Positions 1 through 12,490 of a stretch of 64,000 nucleotides of DNA are shown in pieces (the first letter of the stretch is position 1; every line of letters starts with the position of its first letter). Source of the stretch: Cacajao melanocephalus (Eukaryota; Chordata; Mammalia; Primates; Pitheciidae); contig CAUYLG010026615.1 in the NCBI GenBank assembly GCA_963573385.1, forward strand, positions 1-64,000. The letters run 5' to 3'. Position numbers and translations under genes: made by a program. The notes beneath the pieces are model-generated. The model was not told the DNA's origin. It searched no databases and was given only the letters and a program-made list of their open reading frames with translations.

Positions 1-3000
1 AGATTGGCACAGCTTTGGCGGGCTAAGGCTGGGCCATGATTGGTTGCTCAGTGTTACCAGGCAGACTGAGGTCTATAGGCGGTCTCCCGGATGTGGAGAT
101 CAAGAGGGAGGGGAGAGGTAGAGGTTTTTCTACCAAACAGAATCAAAGTTCAAATCCAAATGTGCCTGTCTCGCGTCTCCGAGTCTGGTTTCTCCATTTC
201 ATTGCCTATCCTTTCCGGGGTTGGAGTCCAGTGACTGTGTAGCCATTTTTCATGGGTTTTGGCCCCAAATTACTCTCAGGCAATGACCACTGGGGTCTGG
301 GTTGAGCTGGCATAATTGGGAGCTCTGTGGTTGCACACACCTGGCTTTGCCAGGGTCATGGGGCAAATGGAGGGGGTCTCACCTCAGTGGGGGAGCCATG
401 CAAGGGCTCCTCTTCCTGAGCTGGATCTAAGGCCTTCTCAATGCTCCTGCAGGATTATCCGAGGATTTTGAAAGACTTGATGGAAAGGGTATCAAGAACG
501 TTAAGCTTTTGGATTCCAATTCCTTTTTGGGTGAGCAACTCCCTCCAAGGCTTCCCTGGTGTGCTCACAGCTCAGGGTGGAGGCTGTAGGAGAGCGGGAG
601 CAGCAACCATCTAGTCGACCTCGACAATGTGATCCATCTGGGTGTGGGACCTGCCACGACTCCTTCCTTCCTTCCCCGCTGCTTCCTCATCATGTGGCCT
701 CAATGCCCCCTGCTCAACCATTCTGCCTTCCCTCATGCATAATCAACCCACTTCCTCTGCTTAGCTCTTTCTCCTCCCATCCTACCCTTTCCTCCTTCAG
801 GAGAAATTAGGCTCATGAAATCAACAAATCTTAAAAGAGCAGCAGAGAAAAGGAATCTCTTTTGCAGTTGTTCAAAGCGTCCTGCCCCTGTGTGGCAGCT
901 CTCCTCTTTCTTGGGGCCTTTGTGGGGAAGAGGCTAAACATCTAATTTTTTTTAAGCCATGAAGTTATTATCATTAAAATTTTGCCTCTACACAATTGAG
1001 TCTTGTTAGAAATGTGGCCTGGAACTTACTATGCAGGTTTAGAAAAAGAAAGAGCTGAGGGTCAGGGCTGTGCAAACATCTCTTAACGGCGGCTCCTTTA
1101 AAAGGGCAGCTTGCCCTGTGGGGACGTGTGCGCCCCCATCCTAGCCAGTGCCTGTCAGAAGCACTTCTGCTCTGACTGCACACAGGATCACTAGGGAGCC
1201 TTAAAACAACACTGATGCCAGGGCCCCACTTCAGCCACTGTTATCAAGATCTCTCAGGGCAGCACTGGGAGGAGGTGTTTGTGGTGTTTCATGGGCACAC
1301 ACATTGCCAGCCCCTGAGACTTCACCATGCATGCGAATGCCCAGGAGTCTTGCAAAGCTACAGATCCTGATCCAGAAGCCAGTACCGTGGCCCTGGAGCC
1401 ACTGGTGCTGCTGGTGTGAGGGCCACACTGAACAGGGAGGTGCTGGGGTGTCAGGATGGGTGTGCCATGCACGCTACCATATGCCAACTGGATTGAAGAA
1501 ACAGAACAGTACACATGGTTCCATCTTCCTGGGAAGACAGGGAGTTACAGATTGTTTTAAGGGAATCCCAGGACTCTAGAAATCTCCTTCATGGGTTTTG
1601 TTTCTGCACCTGTCCTGTGAATGGTGTATACACCCAGGTCCCATCCTGCCTCTTTGTATACTCTCTCTGGTGTAACTTGCACCCAGGGCTTCAGCAACCA
1701 TCTCTGCACTGAGACCTTTCTGTTCTTGGGGTGGCATTCCTTGGGCTTTAGCACCAGGACATGGCTGTGTGTGTGTTCACTGGGAAAAAACTGCAGAATC
1801 CACACCAGGCGTTCCTTGAGGGCTTGTTCCTTCATCTACATTCATGATAGAATGACCAATTACTGTCGCTAGGACACCGGTGCCTCATCTACACCAATAG
1901 CCTTGGGAGTTTCCCTGTTACAAGCTTGTCCTTTTAGGCACATTCCCTCATCCTGAACCAGTTAGCAGCAGCTCCTTTAGGGGAGCGAGGGTGGCTGCTC
2001 GCCCCATCAGTCCTGGGTGGCCAGCACTCAGCTGGATGCATGTAACAGAAGTCACCTTCTGCCTCCACTCCTGAGCAGGATGTGTTCTTGCCACATCTCC
2101 TGTTTGCGCTTTCAGCAATAGATCATTCACAGCCATAGACCGGGGAGGCCTTCCAGGCCTTGGCTTTTTGTACCTCAAATGGGATGGTGGGCAGTCAGTC
2201 AGCTGCCAGGAATCACTTCCTTCCCTCCAGGGACCAGCCCTTGCATTGTTCATTTTCTAAAGCTATTACTTCTCAGGAAGTGACTCTCCTCTTTCTTTTT
2301 TCCTATGAAGCTCTTTTCTTAAAAGCATCCTTTAGCTGCAAAAATTTCCCCTATTCATGGAGAAAGAAAATTGGGCTTGCTGGGTGAGAGGACAGAATAG
2401 GGCTTGCTGTGATTCTCTCCCGGAGGTAGGCTCTCTCTGGCTCTCTGTTCCCTGTTCCCCATCCTCTGTGAAACCACTGCAAGGATGGCTCAAGCTGCGC
2501 TTATCCTTGTGGCACCGACAGCCTGAGCTGTCAGCATCTTCTCCAGAGCCTGGAAGTAGAGACCTTGGCACTTTTTGGTATAAAAGTTTTGGTTTAAGGG
2601 GTGCCAGCAGCAGAAACAGATGTTGGAGGATGAAGGTAAGTCTATCTTCACGAATGACCGATCCTGGAGATGGACTGGCACCTCGGGGCCCAGGACCCTG
2701 CAGAATCAGGTGATGGGTCCCCAAAACACAAATGGTGGCACAATGAGAAATCTGGTGGTGGGCTTGGACGAAATGGAGGGGATGCTGTGTGATCTCTTGC
2801 TTTCACCTCTGTGGCAGGCACTGCTAAGGTGTGGGTCCCCGGGCCTTTTCTTGGCTCTGAGCCATCTGGTCAGGGAATGGGTAGGAAGCTGGCTTGCAAA
2901 AGATAGCCACGTCCCTGAGAAGGCTGTGTGGGCCCCAGCAAGCAGGTGGGCCGACCTGGGAGCAGGCTGGTGTTTCCATAGCATCCTGTCACACAGAGCC

Positions 3001-4110
3001 TTGCATGTTTCCTGAGTGTGGCCGGGATCCTCCCCACAGCTGGCAGCCCATGTTGCAGCAGGGAGCAGTGACAGGGGTACTGAGAACAGCAGAATATCTA
3101 GAAGTGAGTTCTTCATAACTATGGAACATAGGAGTCTTCCCTCATAGTGTGGCCCTTGACCACTACTGCTAGAGGTAAGAGCTAAGGCCCTGGAACATTG
3201 TCCTTACACAGCTGGAGTCTAGTGAAGGCCACAGAGCCACTGCCTGCTGCCTTTATGCACTGATGCGCTCCATTTCTCATTTTTAGATTGTTTTAACCTT
3301 TGAAAGCACAGATCCCAATGCAGAGGAGCTCCCAATTCTTGGAGTTCACAGACATTTGATCTGTGTTTGAAAATACCCTAATCCTTGTGCAGAATTCCAG
3401 AATGCCAAGATTTCCTTTCCATTGCTCATTTGTGGAGCTGGCCCATGATACCAGCTGGACTCTTGAACGTTCCTGACACACCATGGCCATCTTTTGAGGG
3501 TTCTGATTATGCAGACACATCCTGCCCCATCACAGTGCTCCAAGTCAGGCAGCTGCTTGCTTCTACACTAGACGGTCAAAGTCAGAGCCCAGGACTCAGC
3601 AAAGCACCTGGCACAGTGGTGGCCGCAGAATGAGATCTGCTTGTCTGGATATCAAGGCTGAGGGGCAGTGCACATGGAGGTTCATGCACATGGGGCAAAG
3701 CCCTTTAAGAGAAAAGCCCTTATTTTTGCTGTCTGCCTGATCCTGGATGGTTGAGAAACAATTGTGATGGGCAGTCACACTGCACTTGTGCAGGCCCAGG
3801 ACACAGGAGAGTTTAGCCCTGGGCCTACATGGAGGGTAGGCAAGCACAGCAATTGTGTCCCCCAAAAGGACATCAGCGGCCACTGGTGTCGAGATCCATG
3901 GGAAGGTTAGAGCTCTGGGTCACATTCGTGGAGAGAGACACAGACAGCAGCAGAGACAAAGTAATCCAGGCCATGTGGCATGAGAAGATAAAGTGGCCCC
4001 CCAGCCCGGGGACCCTCCCATGGACCTCGCAGTCCTGAGCCTCCATTTTCTCATCTGTTCAGTGAAAATGAAGCCTCGCCTCCCAGGGATTTTGTAAACA
4101 TTGGGAGACT
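1..4110 (+). other. MGLL intron, no gene seen
   Basis: Unique-looking intronic DNA without exons I can recognise. Open frames on both strands are short (under about 140 codons) and lack coding character. A stretch near 1190-1420 has the look of an old MER5-type hAT fossil, but I cannot place its ends. Confidence 0.5.
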
Positions 4111-4376
4111 GGCCGGGCGCGGTGGCTCACACCTGTAATCCCAGCACTTCGGGAGGCTGAGGTGGGTGGATCACAAGATCGACATGGTGAAACCCCATCT
4201 CTACTAAAAATGCAAAAATTAGCCGGGTGTTTTGATGTGCACCTGTTATCTCAGCTACTCAGGAGGCTGAGGCAGGAGAGTGGCTCGAACTCAGGAGGCG
4301 GAGGTTGCAGTGAGCTAAGAATGCCACTGCACTCAAGCCTGGGTGACAGAGTGAGACCCTGACTCAAAAATAAAAA
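4111..4376 (+). repeat. Alu element
   Basis: Starts with the Alu head GGCCGGGCGCGGTGGCTCAC and ends in an A-rich tail after GAGACCCTGACTC. The segment that normally reads GAGGTCAGGAGTTCGAGACC in the left monomer is largely missing, so this copy carries an internal deletion of about 25 nt. Confidence 0.93.
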
Positions 4377-4724
4377 GATCGGGAAGCTGTGCCCAACACA
4401 CCAGAAGGTGGTTCCTTGGTGCCCGTGAGTGCCCTTGCCCTTCACCAAGGGTACTGAGCTACGTGCCCTGTGCCCTTGATGTGCACTGAGAATTCACTGC
4501 TTGCCACCTTCCGTCTGATTCTAATTTCAGCATTTCACAGCTCACTTTTGAAATAGCATCTTTCATCCCCAAATGTCTGTGCACATTGCAGAAATAAAAA
4601 CAGCCCCTCTCTGAAGACAGAAGTGTGAGATCCGGGTTCTCTGTTTTCCTGGAAAAACAAGAGATCCAGAAGGAGAGATCGGGGAGGGGATGGGAAGTTT
4701 TGGGTCCAAATCAGGCTCAAGTTC

Positions 4725-4905
4725 AGTGAGCATGTATTTAGCTTCTGCTGTGTTCCCTGGGCTTTTGCACACAGGGTGTCATTTACCTTCCCCGTGGTCC
4801 TCTGGGGGAGGGTCAAGTTTCCACTGGCAGCTGAGGAAATGGAGGCTCAGCGATGTGGGAGATCCCATGTTCACGAGGCAGCAGAGCCAGGAATCAAACC
4901 CAGCT
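4725..4905 (+). repeat. MIR-like ancient SINE
   Basis: The stretch shows the MIR core logic: a cancer-style 'GCTGAGGAAATGGAGGCTCAG' type segment, then GGCAGCAGAGCCAGGA, diverged from consensus. Boundaries are approximate. Confidence 0.5.
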
Positions 4906-5449
4906 CTCCTTCCCTCTGCCACACAGCCCCCTCATCCGGCTGGTGCTGTTTCTACCCCTGTCCCCCACCAAGAGAAATGGATGCACAGATCCTCTGTATG
5001 AGATCCTGCAGGACCTTCTGCCCTGTCCTGCTTCACGCTCAGCTGATCTGGGTGATTCTGCGCCTGCTGTGTGTTTTCAATACCCCAGGGAAATGGTCTG
5101 GGTACCAGAGCTCAGCCTGGGCAGCTCTTGTCCATGATGCAAACTTACCACTCATGAGCGATCATCGGGAGGGTGCAGAGCAGGCAAAATCCAGACTTGA
5201 CTTCCTGCCTTGAGCATGGCTGCCACCTGCCCGGCTCCCCCAGGTGGAGCAGAGGCAGGCTGGATAGAGGCTGAGTCAGAAGGGAGAGTCCTTGGGCGTG
5301 CAGGCTTGAGGACGCAGGCTTGTGAGATGAACCTGGCTGATGTTCAGTTTGGGCGTCACTCTCCTTAATGTACTGTAAACTGTCACTGCGGAAGAGCGCG
5401 GCGTGGATGTCACTTGTACTCACAGCTCTTGTTCTCCCTCCCCGGCTAG

Positions 5450-5539
5450 GTCCTTGCTGCAAAAGTGCTCAACCTTGTGCTGCCAAACTTGTCCCTCGGG
5501 CCCATCGACTCCAGTGTGCTTTCTCGGAATAAGACAGAG
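5450..5539 (+). CDS. MGLL: MGLL coding exon, residues 161-190
   Basis: The exon is 90 nt, phase 0 at both ends, preceded by a pyrimidine tract and AG and followed by GTGAGA. It reads [10 protein letters not shown]...SRNKTE, which is MGLL residues 161-190 within the cap (lid) region over the active site. Because 30 whole codons are lost if it is skipped, skipping would leave the frame open; shorter human MGLL isoforms are compatible with this, which is inference here. The next exon begins with the codon for Val191. Confidence 0.95.
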
Positions 5540-8500
5540 GTGAGAGGCTTTCCGAAAACCCAGGGGGAGCTTGGGTGGCTGCCCTTATGGGGAATCAGTT
5601 TCCGCTCCAGCCTTGGCATTCTCCGCTTCCCTTTCACCAAGGTCCCTTGCAAAGTGACGAGGACACAATGGGCATGAGACGTGGTTGGCTTCAGGTTTGG
5701 GTGGAAAGGGTGGGGTGGCTGTGATGCTGGAGCTGTGTTCTAAATGTGAATGGAACCAACAGTGGAAGTTGAGTATGTACCAGTCAAGTCTCTTGGTTGC
5801 AAGAGACAGAAACTCAAGTCAAGGTGATTTAAGCAAAAGCAGGGATTGTGTGGTGAAAGGAACTGAAGGCTTCAGAGATGGCTGGATCCAGGACGTCAAA
5901 AGTCTTATTCTCCATCTGTCTCTCCCCAGCTCTCATCTCCCCTGGTTTATCTTCATTCCCAGACAGGCTTCATTTCCCCCGTGAAGGCCAAGAAGGCTGC
6001 CAGCAGGTTTACCTGAGCAAACCCAGTGGAAAAACAGCACCTCTTTCTAGCAAAAGTCTCAGGGCTGATTCTTACTGACTGATTGTCCAGGCCTGGATTA
6101 TTTGTCTAGGAAAGGTGGGTAGTATCAGCCCCACCCACTGAGAGTAGAGGAGGGGGATCCCTGGAGGTAACTCAGAATAGTGGTATCAGAGGTAGGACAG
6201 ACCCACATTGCAGATGAGCAAACTGAGCCCCATAAGGTGGCAGGACTTGCCTGGGGTCAGCCAGTGGTGAGGCCAGCCTGGGAACTGGGATAGGTGTGGT
6301 CTCCAGGTGTGCTCTGTCTAGGCATGGGAAGGGCCCCTGTGGACTTGCAGCTAGTGTGTAGGAAGCATCCAGAAGACACTAGAATTATCTTCATGATTAA
6401 GCAAATAACTTTGCCACTCTTCTGCCTCAGTTGCCCTCTTGCCTTAGGAGTTTAAAATCATTGACTCACTGGCTCCCTTAAGGGGTCTGGGAAGTGGAGT
6501 GCAGTGCTCTGGATTCTGGTGAAGCTCCCAGGCTTCCTGGGCTGTTGGACTCTAGCTTCATTAAAAAATGTGGCCTCCTGGCCCTCTTAGTCACTTACAG
6601 TGGGCAACTCAAGGGGAATGGCCTGTGGTGTGTAGGAAAGAGACTTTCCAGATTAGGGATTGAAAGCCCCTAGGCCTCTGAGGGCCAGCTGCTTAAAAAT
6701 CAGACTGGTGAGAGACTAGCGAGCCATGAGGCCTGTGCAGAGCCAGAGGGCATCTGATCTGTTCAAGCCATCCACATTAATTAAGAATTCTAATATAATT
6801 TGTTTTTTAAAGCCCACAGTGCCTCCCTAACCCACATCTTGGCACAGGGTTGGACCCATCAGGGGCCAGGTTATGGCCCCTGGTCTTTCTCTGAAAGAAT
6901 ATTTGAGTAAAGGAAAAAACTTTCGTTCCAAAAAGCAGATTCATACAGTGAAAGAGCACAACTTTAGGACCCAGAAAGACCACAGCCAATCAAATATACA
7001 TAGTTTGATTTAATCTTGACATGAATGAGATTGACATTAACCCCATTTCACAGATGAAGAAACTGAGGCTTGGAGAGGTTAAATAACCTGTTCAAGATTG
7101 CACAGCTAGTCAGGGGCAGAGATGAGATTTTAGCCCATTTTATTCAAAAGTCCATGCGTTGGTGCCTCCATGTAGCTAGCATTTATGATCATTAAGCTCT
7201 GTTTCTTGTTTTATAATTGCTGTCTGCGCAGCGCGTGGCCATGGCCACTGCTCTGTGTATGGGACCCACTTTGTCAGGGAACTTCAGTGTGGGGCAGGGG
7301 GTCCCTCACCTGCCTGCATCCCTCATCATGGCTGTAGCTTGAAGGTGTGGTCTCAGGTAAAACCAGTGGTCTTTGTAGCAGTGGTGCCAGGACAACAGTG
7401 GGTTTGAGAAAGATGGGTGAGGGAGGGAGGGGCCTCCCTTTGAGACAAAGCACCCAGGCACAATTCCAAGTTGTTTATCTGAACACCTGAAAATACATGG
7501 GCAAAGAGGAAGAAAAAAGAAGGCACTAAAAAGAGATTCTAAACCCTTTTGTTTAAAAACATCCAATTTCATATCTTTTCTCTCCTTTTACAATAATGAA
7601 AAATTCCTTGGCCTTACTCAAGGATGGAAGCGCCTGGTGTCCTGCCCCACCCACAGCCCCCTGTCCACACCCTCCTGTGTTGGGTTTCTAGCTGGCCAGG
7701 TCAGTTATTTAGAAACACTAATAAATGTTCCTGCTGAGAAGACATGAGGAAAGGAGGTGGCTAGTCAGCCTGAAGGCTGGACTGCAGTAGGAAAAATGAA
7801 GAGCAAGCCTTTCCCTCCCTCTCCTGCTGCAGCTTTGCGTCTCCCTCTGAATGTTGTGCTGAGCTTTAAAAATAGCAATGCTAAAGGGAAAATGTGTTGG
7901 GAAAGGCATCTAACATCAGGGTGTCTTGAGGCACATCTTTAGCTAAGACATTTCCCATGGAACCCTGCAGCTATAAAAGCCTCAAACAGAAAGAAATGTT
8001 TGCCTAACAAGCTGAGTGAGCAGGACTAGTGGGGATGGGTTGCTGGCTGGGAGTCAAGGGTGCAGGGGCCTGAGACTCAAGGGTGTGCAGGCCCCAGGGA
8101 AGATCTGGAATTCCGTCTGTAGGGAAGCAGGTTGGCTCTGTTGCTGGAATGTCAAAAGCAGAATGTTTGGTATTTGCTGTGACAAGTGTTCTCACAATTC
8201 ACCCAGGACTGCTAACAGGCTCTCTTCACTTGCCTTGCCCCACAGCTGCCACCCCACAGAGCCACGTTCTCCCTATATGTGTGAAGCCTTTAGGAAAAAA
8301 GGTATAAGAAGCCTTTTTATTGTCTCAACACCACCCAATGCACAGTTATGGCATCTTTCTTCTGTACCAGAAACTAGAGCTCTTCTATTCTCATCAGGGC
8401 CCCAGGAAGTCAGTCTTACTACCAGTATTTGCCGTTGTAGAAGTGTGGGCCCAGAGAGGACAAGTCACTTGCCCAAGGACACACAGCTACTCCCAGCCAA

Positions 8501-8886
8501 GTGCCCTTGGCACTCAAACCCAAGGAACAAAGAAGTTGCTACACAGATATTTATTATGTTTGTTGATACATTTGGAGTCCCTGATCAGAACACCAGAATA
8601 CTGACATGGTAATCATTCCACCCCAAAAAGTGTTCATCAGAATGCAATAAATTCCTTCATAAGCTGAGAAGCCTTGAACTGATTCTAGAGTTCTATGGCC
8701 AAGGACACTGTAGGAGGAGGTGAGGAGGAGAGGTTGCTCAGCATCTGCCTGTGCCCTCAGCCATCCACGTATTCAGATGGAATGCACTGCTTCCTCTCCG
8801 AGGCCATCGAAGGGGTGGAGGTGGGAGGCAGAGAGGCCATGATTCGGAGCACAACTTGCTCTAGGAACCTTAGCTACTTATCTCTC
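5540..8886 (+). other. MGLL intron with MIR fragments
   Basis: No exon seen. MIR-type remnants occur at about 6190-6290 (GATGAGCAAACTGAGCCC), 7030-7130 (CAGATGAAGAAACTGAGGCT then CACAGCTAGT) and 8400-8500 (AGTCACTTGCCCAAGG then CACACAGCTA). These are old and short. The rest looks unique. Confidence 0.55.
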
Positions 8887-9180
8887 TTTTTTTTCTTTTG
8901 AGACAGAGTTTCACTCTGTCACCCAGGCTGTAGTACAGTGGTATGATCTCTGCTCACTGCAACTTCCGTCTCCCAGGTTGAAGCGATTCTTCTGCCTCAG
9001 CCTCCTGAGTAGCTGAGACTATAGGCACATGCCACCACACCTGGCTAATTTTTGTATTTTTAGTACAGATGGAGTTTCACCATATTGGCCAGGCTGGTCT
9101 CGAACTCCTGACCTTGTGATCTGCCCGCTTTGTCCTCCCAAAGTTCTGGGATTACCAGAGTGAGCGACTGTACCTGGCCG
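8887..9180 (-). repeat. Alu element, reverse
   Basis: Begins with a T-rich tail and GAGACAGAGTTTCACTCTG, and ends with the reverse complement of the Alu head (TACCTGGCC). Full length, diverged by several CpG-decay changes. Confidence 0.95.
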
Positions 9181-9410
9181 TCTCTTGAGGCCACTTGTCT
9201 TCTAGAGCCCAGTCTCTGTTCTTTCTAAATACCCTGGGAGGCCCTCTCTGCGCATCTGCTAGTTTATATCCCCTCGGGCAGGCCATATGCTAAGTTCTGA
9301 GCACTCATGAGCCGTGAAGAGGGGCCACTTGGCCTCCTTTCATGTCTTCCCTGCCCGATGTTTTGGATGTGCACAGCGTTCAGGCGTCAGCCCCAGGTCA
9401 CCCATTGCCT

Positions 9411-9482
9411 GCCTGTCCTGCACGCATGCTGCCCGCCTGTCCTGCACACATGCTGCCCGCCTGTCCTGCACGCATGCTGCCC
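9411..9482 (+). repeat. 24-bp minisatellite, three copies
   Basis: The unit GCCTGTCCTGCACGCATGCTGCCC occurs three times head to tail (9411-9434, 9435-9458, 9459-9482). The only difference is ACACATG for ACGCATG in the middle copy. Near-identity suggests recent expansion. It is intronic. Confidence 0.9.
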
Positions 9483-10185
9483 AGAGGCCCTTGGAAGGCT
9501 CCTGCTGGGTCTTGGAAAGCTCGGCGGTGCTGAAGCCTTCGACTTAACTGTAACCATAGCTAAAGATGGGCCTCAGCCTCCCACTCTGTCCACAAGACAC
9601 AGCCTCCCATGGGAGTTCCCTCCGAGAATGAGCTAAGGACTCCATTAAACTCGGTTTGCATAGCAATTTTATTTTGTGGCTCTCCATCGTTCATCACATT
9701 CCTCACAGCATACTTGTCTATTTGAGGCAGCTAAAAATTTACCAATGCCCTAAAAAAACAACAGGCACTAGAAAGTCTCTTGGGCATATGGCTCCATGTG
9801 GCGAGGGAGCGTGTGAATTGCTCTACATTGCTTTTGCACCCTGCACCACCCTCTGTGGATGTTCCAGCTCTGGACCTGCTCCCAGCCCCACTCCTGCCAG
9901 CCACCAGGCCTGGGAGAAGTGGCTCTGAGCTCACAAGAGGCAGATCCTGAAAGTTGGATGCTTTAATGGCAGCAGAAAACCAGGAACTGCAGAGACTGTC
10001 AGGGAAGCCCCAGCTGCCAGCAAGATACAGGACACAGTGAGGAGTTCTCTATGCCCAGCAGGCCCGGCTGAGCTTCTCTCTCAAATGCCTTTGTGCGTAC
10101 TTGGGACATGCACATAGTAGGGCCTTAGCAGTGGAAGAAAGAAAGAAGATGTGGGGTCGGTTGGGCTCCTGCAGGAACATAGCCT

Positions 10186-10582
10186 GGGCAATGCTGTCCC
10201 AAAGATGTCTCTTGGCTGTTGTGAATAATGCTGCTGTGTCCATTCTTTTGGGTATGTACCCACAAGTGGGATTGCTGGGTCATATGGTGATTCTGCTGGT
10301 AATTTTGGAGGAACCACCCTGCTGTTTTCCAGAGCGCCTGTGCCATTTCACATTCTTGCCAGCAGTGCTCAAGGGTTCCAGTGTCTCTACATCCTCACCA
10401 ACACTTGTTAGGTTGTGTTTTTTGACAGTAGCCATCCTAATGGGTATGAAGGTGGCGTCTCAATGGGACTTTGATTTCTATTTCCCTAATGGTTAGTGAT
10501 GCTGAGTGTCTTTTCATGTGCTTTTGGCCATTTGTATGTCTTTCTTAGAGAAATGTCTGTTCAGATTCTTTGCTCATTTCTT
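10186..10582 (-). mobile_element. older L1 fragment, reverse, first part
   Basis: The + strand reads like the complement of L1 ORF2/3' UTR (AATAATGCTGCTGTGTCCATTC, GGGTATGTACCCA, AATGGTTAGTGATG). It continues after the inserted younger L1, at 12200. The break is exactly at a duplicated 15-nt site. Confidence 0.85.
10568..10582 (+). repeat. target-site duplication of inserted L1, left copy
   Basis: CTTTGCTCATTTCTT here is identical to 12200-12214. Between them lies the younger L1. The sequence belongs to the older L1 that was the target. Confidence 0.85.
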
Positions 10583-12199
10583 TTCTTTTTCCTATTTATT
10601 GTCTATTGTTTTTCTTTTTCTTTCTTTTTTAAATTTTATTTTAGTTATGGGATACATATGCAGGATGTGCAGTTTTGTTATATAGGTGGTTTACAGCACC
10701 TATCAACCCATCACTTAGGTATTAAGCCCTCACATGCATTAGCTATTTATCCTGATGCTCTCCCTCCCTGTGCCCCTCCTTCTGACAGCCCCGGTGTGTA
10801 TTGTTTTCCTCCCTGTGTCCATGTGTTTTCATTGTTCAGCTCCCACCTGTAAGTGAGAACATGTGGTGTTTGGTTTTCAGTTCCTGCATTAGTTTGCTGG
10901 GGATAATGGCTTTCAGTGTCACCCATGTCCCTGCAAAGGACATGATCTTTTTCTTTTTTACAGCTGCATAGTATTCCATGGTGTATATTACCACATTTTC
11001 TTTATCCAGTCTATCATTGATGGGCATTTGGGTTGATTACATGTCTATGCTATTGTGAGTAGTGCTACAATAAACGTACATGCGCATGTATCTTTATAAT
11101 AGAATGATTTATATTCATTTGGGTATATACCCAGTAACACCCAAAAGGATTGCTGGATCAAATGATGTTTCTGGTTCTAGGTGTTTGCAGAATCACCACA
11201 TTGTTTCCCAAATTGGTTGAACTAATTTACATTCCCACCAAAAGTGTTCCTAATTCTTCACAGCCTCACCAGCATCTGTTGTTTCTTGACTTTTTAATAA
11301 TCACCATTCTGATTGGTGTTTAATAATCACCATTCTGATTGCGGTTTTCACTTGCATTTCTCTAATGATCGGTGATGTTGAGCTTTTTTTCATGTTTGTT
11401 GGCCACATAAATATCTTCTTTTGAGAAGTGTCTATTCATATCCTTTGCCTTTTTTTTGATGGGTTTTTTTCTTGCAAATTTGTTTAAATTCCTTGTAGAT
11501 TCTGGGTATTAGACCTTTGTTAGATGGATAGAACGCAAAAATTTTCTCCCATTCCGTAGGTTGTCTGTTCACTCCAATGATAGTTTCTTTTGCTGTGCAG
11601 AAGCTCTTTAGTTTAATTAGATACCATTTGTCAATTTTTGTTTTTGTTGCAATTGATTTTGACATTTGCCTCATGAAATCTTTGCCCGTGCCTATGTCCT
11701 GAATGGTACTGCCTAGATTTTCTTCTAGGGATTTTTCTTTTTATATTACATCCTGCATTTTATTCAATTCCATATGACAAAAATAGTAACCTAGACTAAG
11801 ACATCCATTTCAATCAGTAGATGTGTCTCTTCTAGGGTTTTTATAGTTTTGGGTTTTACATTTAAGTCTTTGATCCATCTTGAGTTAATTTTTGTATATG
11901 GTGTAGGGAAGGGGTCCAGTTTCAATTTTTTGTATGTGGCTAGCCAGTTTTCCCAGCACCATTTATTAAATAGGGAATCCTTCCCCCATTGCTTGTTTTC
12001 ATCAGGTTTTTTGAAGATCATTGTAGATATGGAGTCTTATTTCTGAGATCTCCATTCTGTTCCATTGGTTATGTGTCTATTTTTTGTACCAGTACTATGC
12101 TGCTTTGGTTACTGTAGCCTTGGAGTATAGTTTGATGTAGGGTAGCGTGATTCCTCCAGCTTTGTTCTTTTTGTTTAGGATTGTCTTGCCCATTGTTTG
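10583..12199 (-). mobile_element. primate-age L1 (L1P type), 5'-truncated, reverse
   Basis: The + strand starts with a decayed T-rich tail (the poly(A) in reverse). It then gives the complement of an L1 3' UTR and of the ORF2 C-terminal part: GTGTCCATGTGTTTTCATTG, GTATTCCATGGTGTATAT, GGGTATATACCCAGTAA, TTTTGCTGTGCAGAAGC, TAGCCAGTTTTCCCAGCACC. It is about 1.6 kb, so truncated at the 5' end as most L1s are. ORF2 frames are broken by stops. It is flanked by a perfect 15-nt duplication and sits inside an older L1. A 26-bp tandem duplication (around 11294-11345) lies within it. Confidence 0.92.
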
Positions 12200-12490
12200 C
12201 TTTGCTCATTTCTTAATTGGGCTGTTTGTTTTTTGTTGTTAAGTTGCAGGAGTTCTGTATATGCTCTGGATATTAACCCCTTAACTAGATATTAGCCCAT
12301 ACACAAATATAATTTGCAAGAATTTTCTCCCATTCTGTGGGCTGCCTTTTCCCTCTGTTGATTATGTCCTCCGAGGCATAAGGGTTTTTTTCTTTCTGAT
12401 GTAGTCCAGTTTATCTATTTTTCTTTTGTTTCTTGTGCTTTTGGTATTATATCCAAGAAGTCATTGCCAAATCCAATGTCATGAAGTAGA
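12200..12490 (-). mobile_element. older L1 fragment, reverse, second part
   Basis: Continues the older L1 after the second target-site copy: TTAATTGGGCTGTTTG, GTTGCAGGAGTTCTGTATATG, GAATTTTCTCCCATTCTGTGG, ending near CATTGCCAAATCCAATGTC. Diverged and non-coding. Confidence 0.85.

Noticed and set aside
430..530. Possible extra exon (CTCCTGCAG then an open stretch and GTGAGC)
   Set aside because: Splice-like motifs only; the translation matches nothing in MGLL as I know it, and such motifs are common by chance.
8016..8612. 198-codon + strand frame in an MGLL intron
   Set aside because: Runs through a MIR remnant, has no similarity I recognise, and shows no splice sites or codon bias.
9411..9482. 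CRISPR-like array
   Set aside because: Units are contiguous without spacers and the genome is a primate's; it is a minisatellite.
10583..12199. L1 ORF2 as an active reverse transcriptase
   Set aside because: 5'-truncated and broken by stops; no complete domain.
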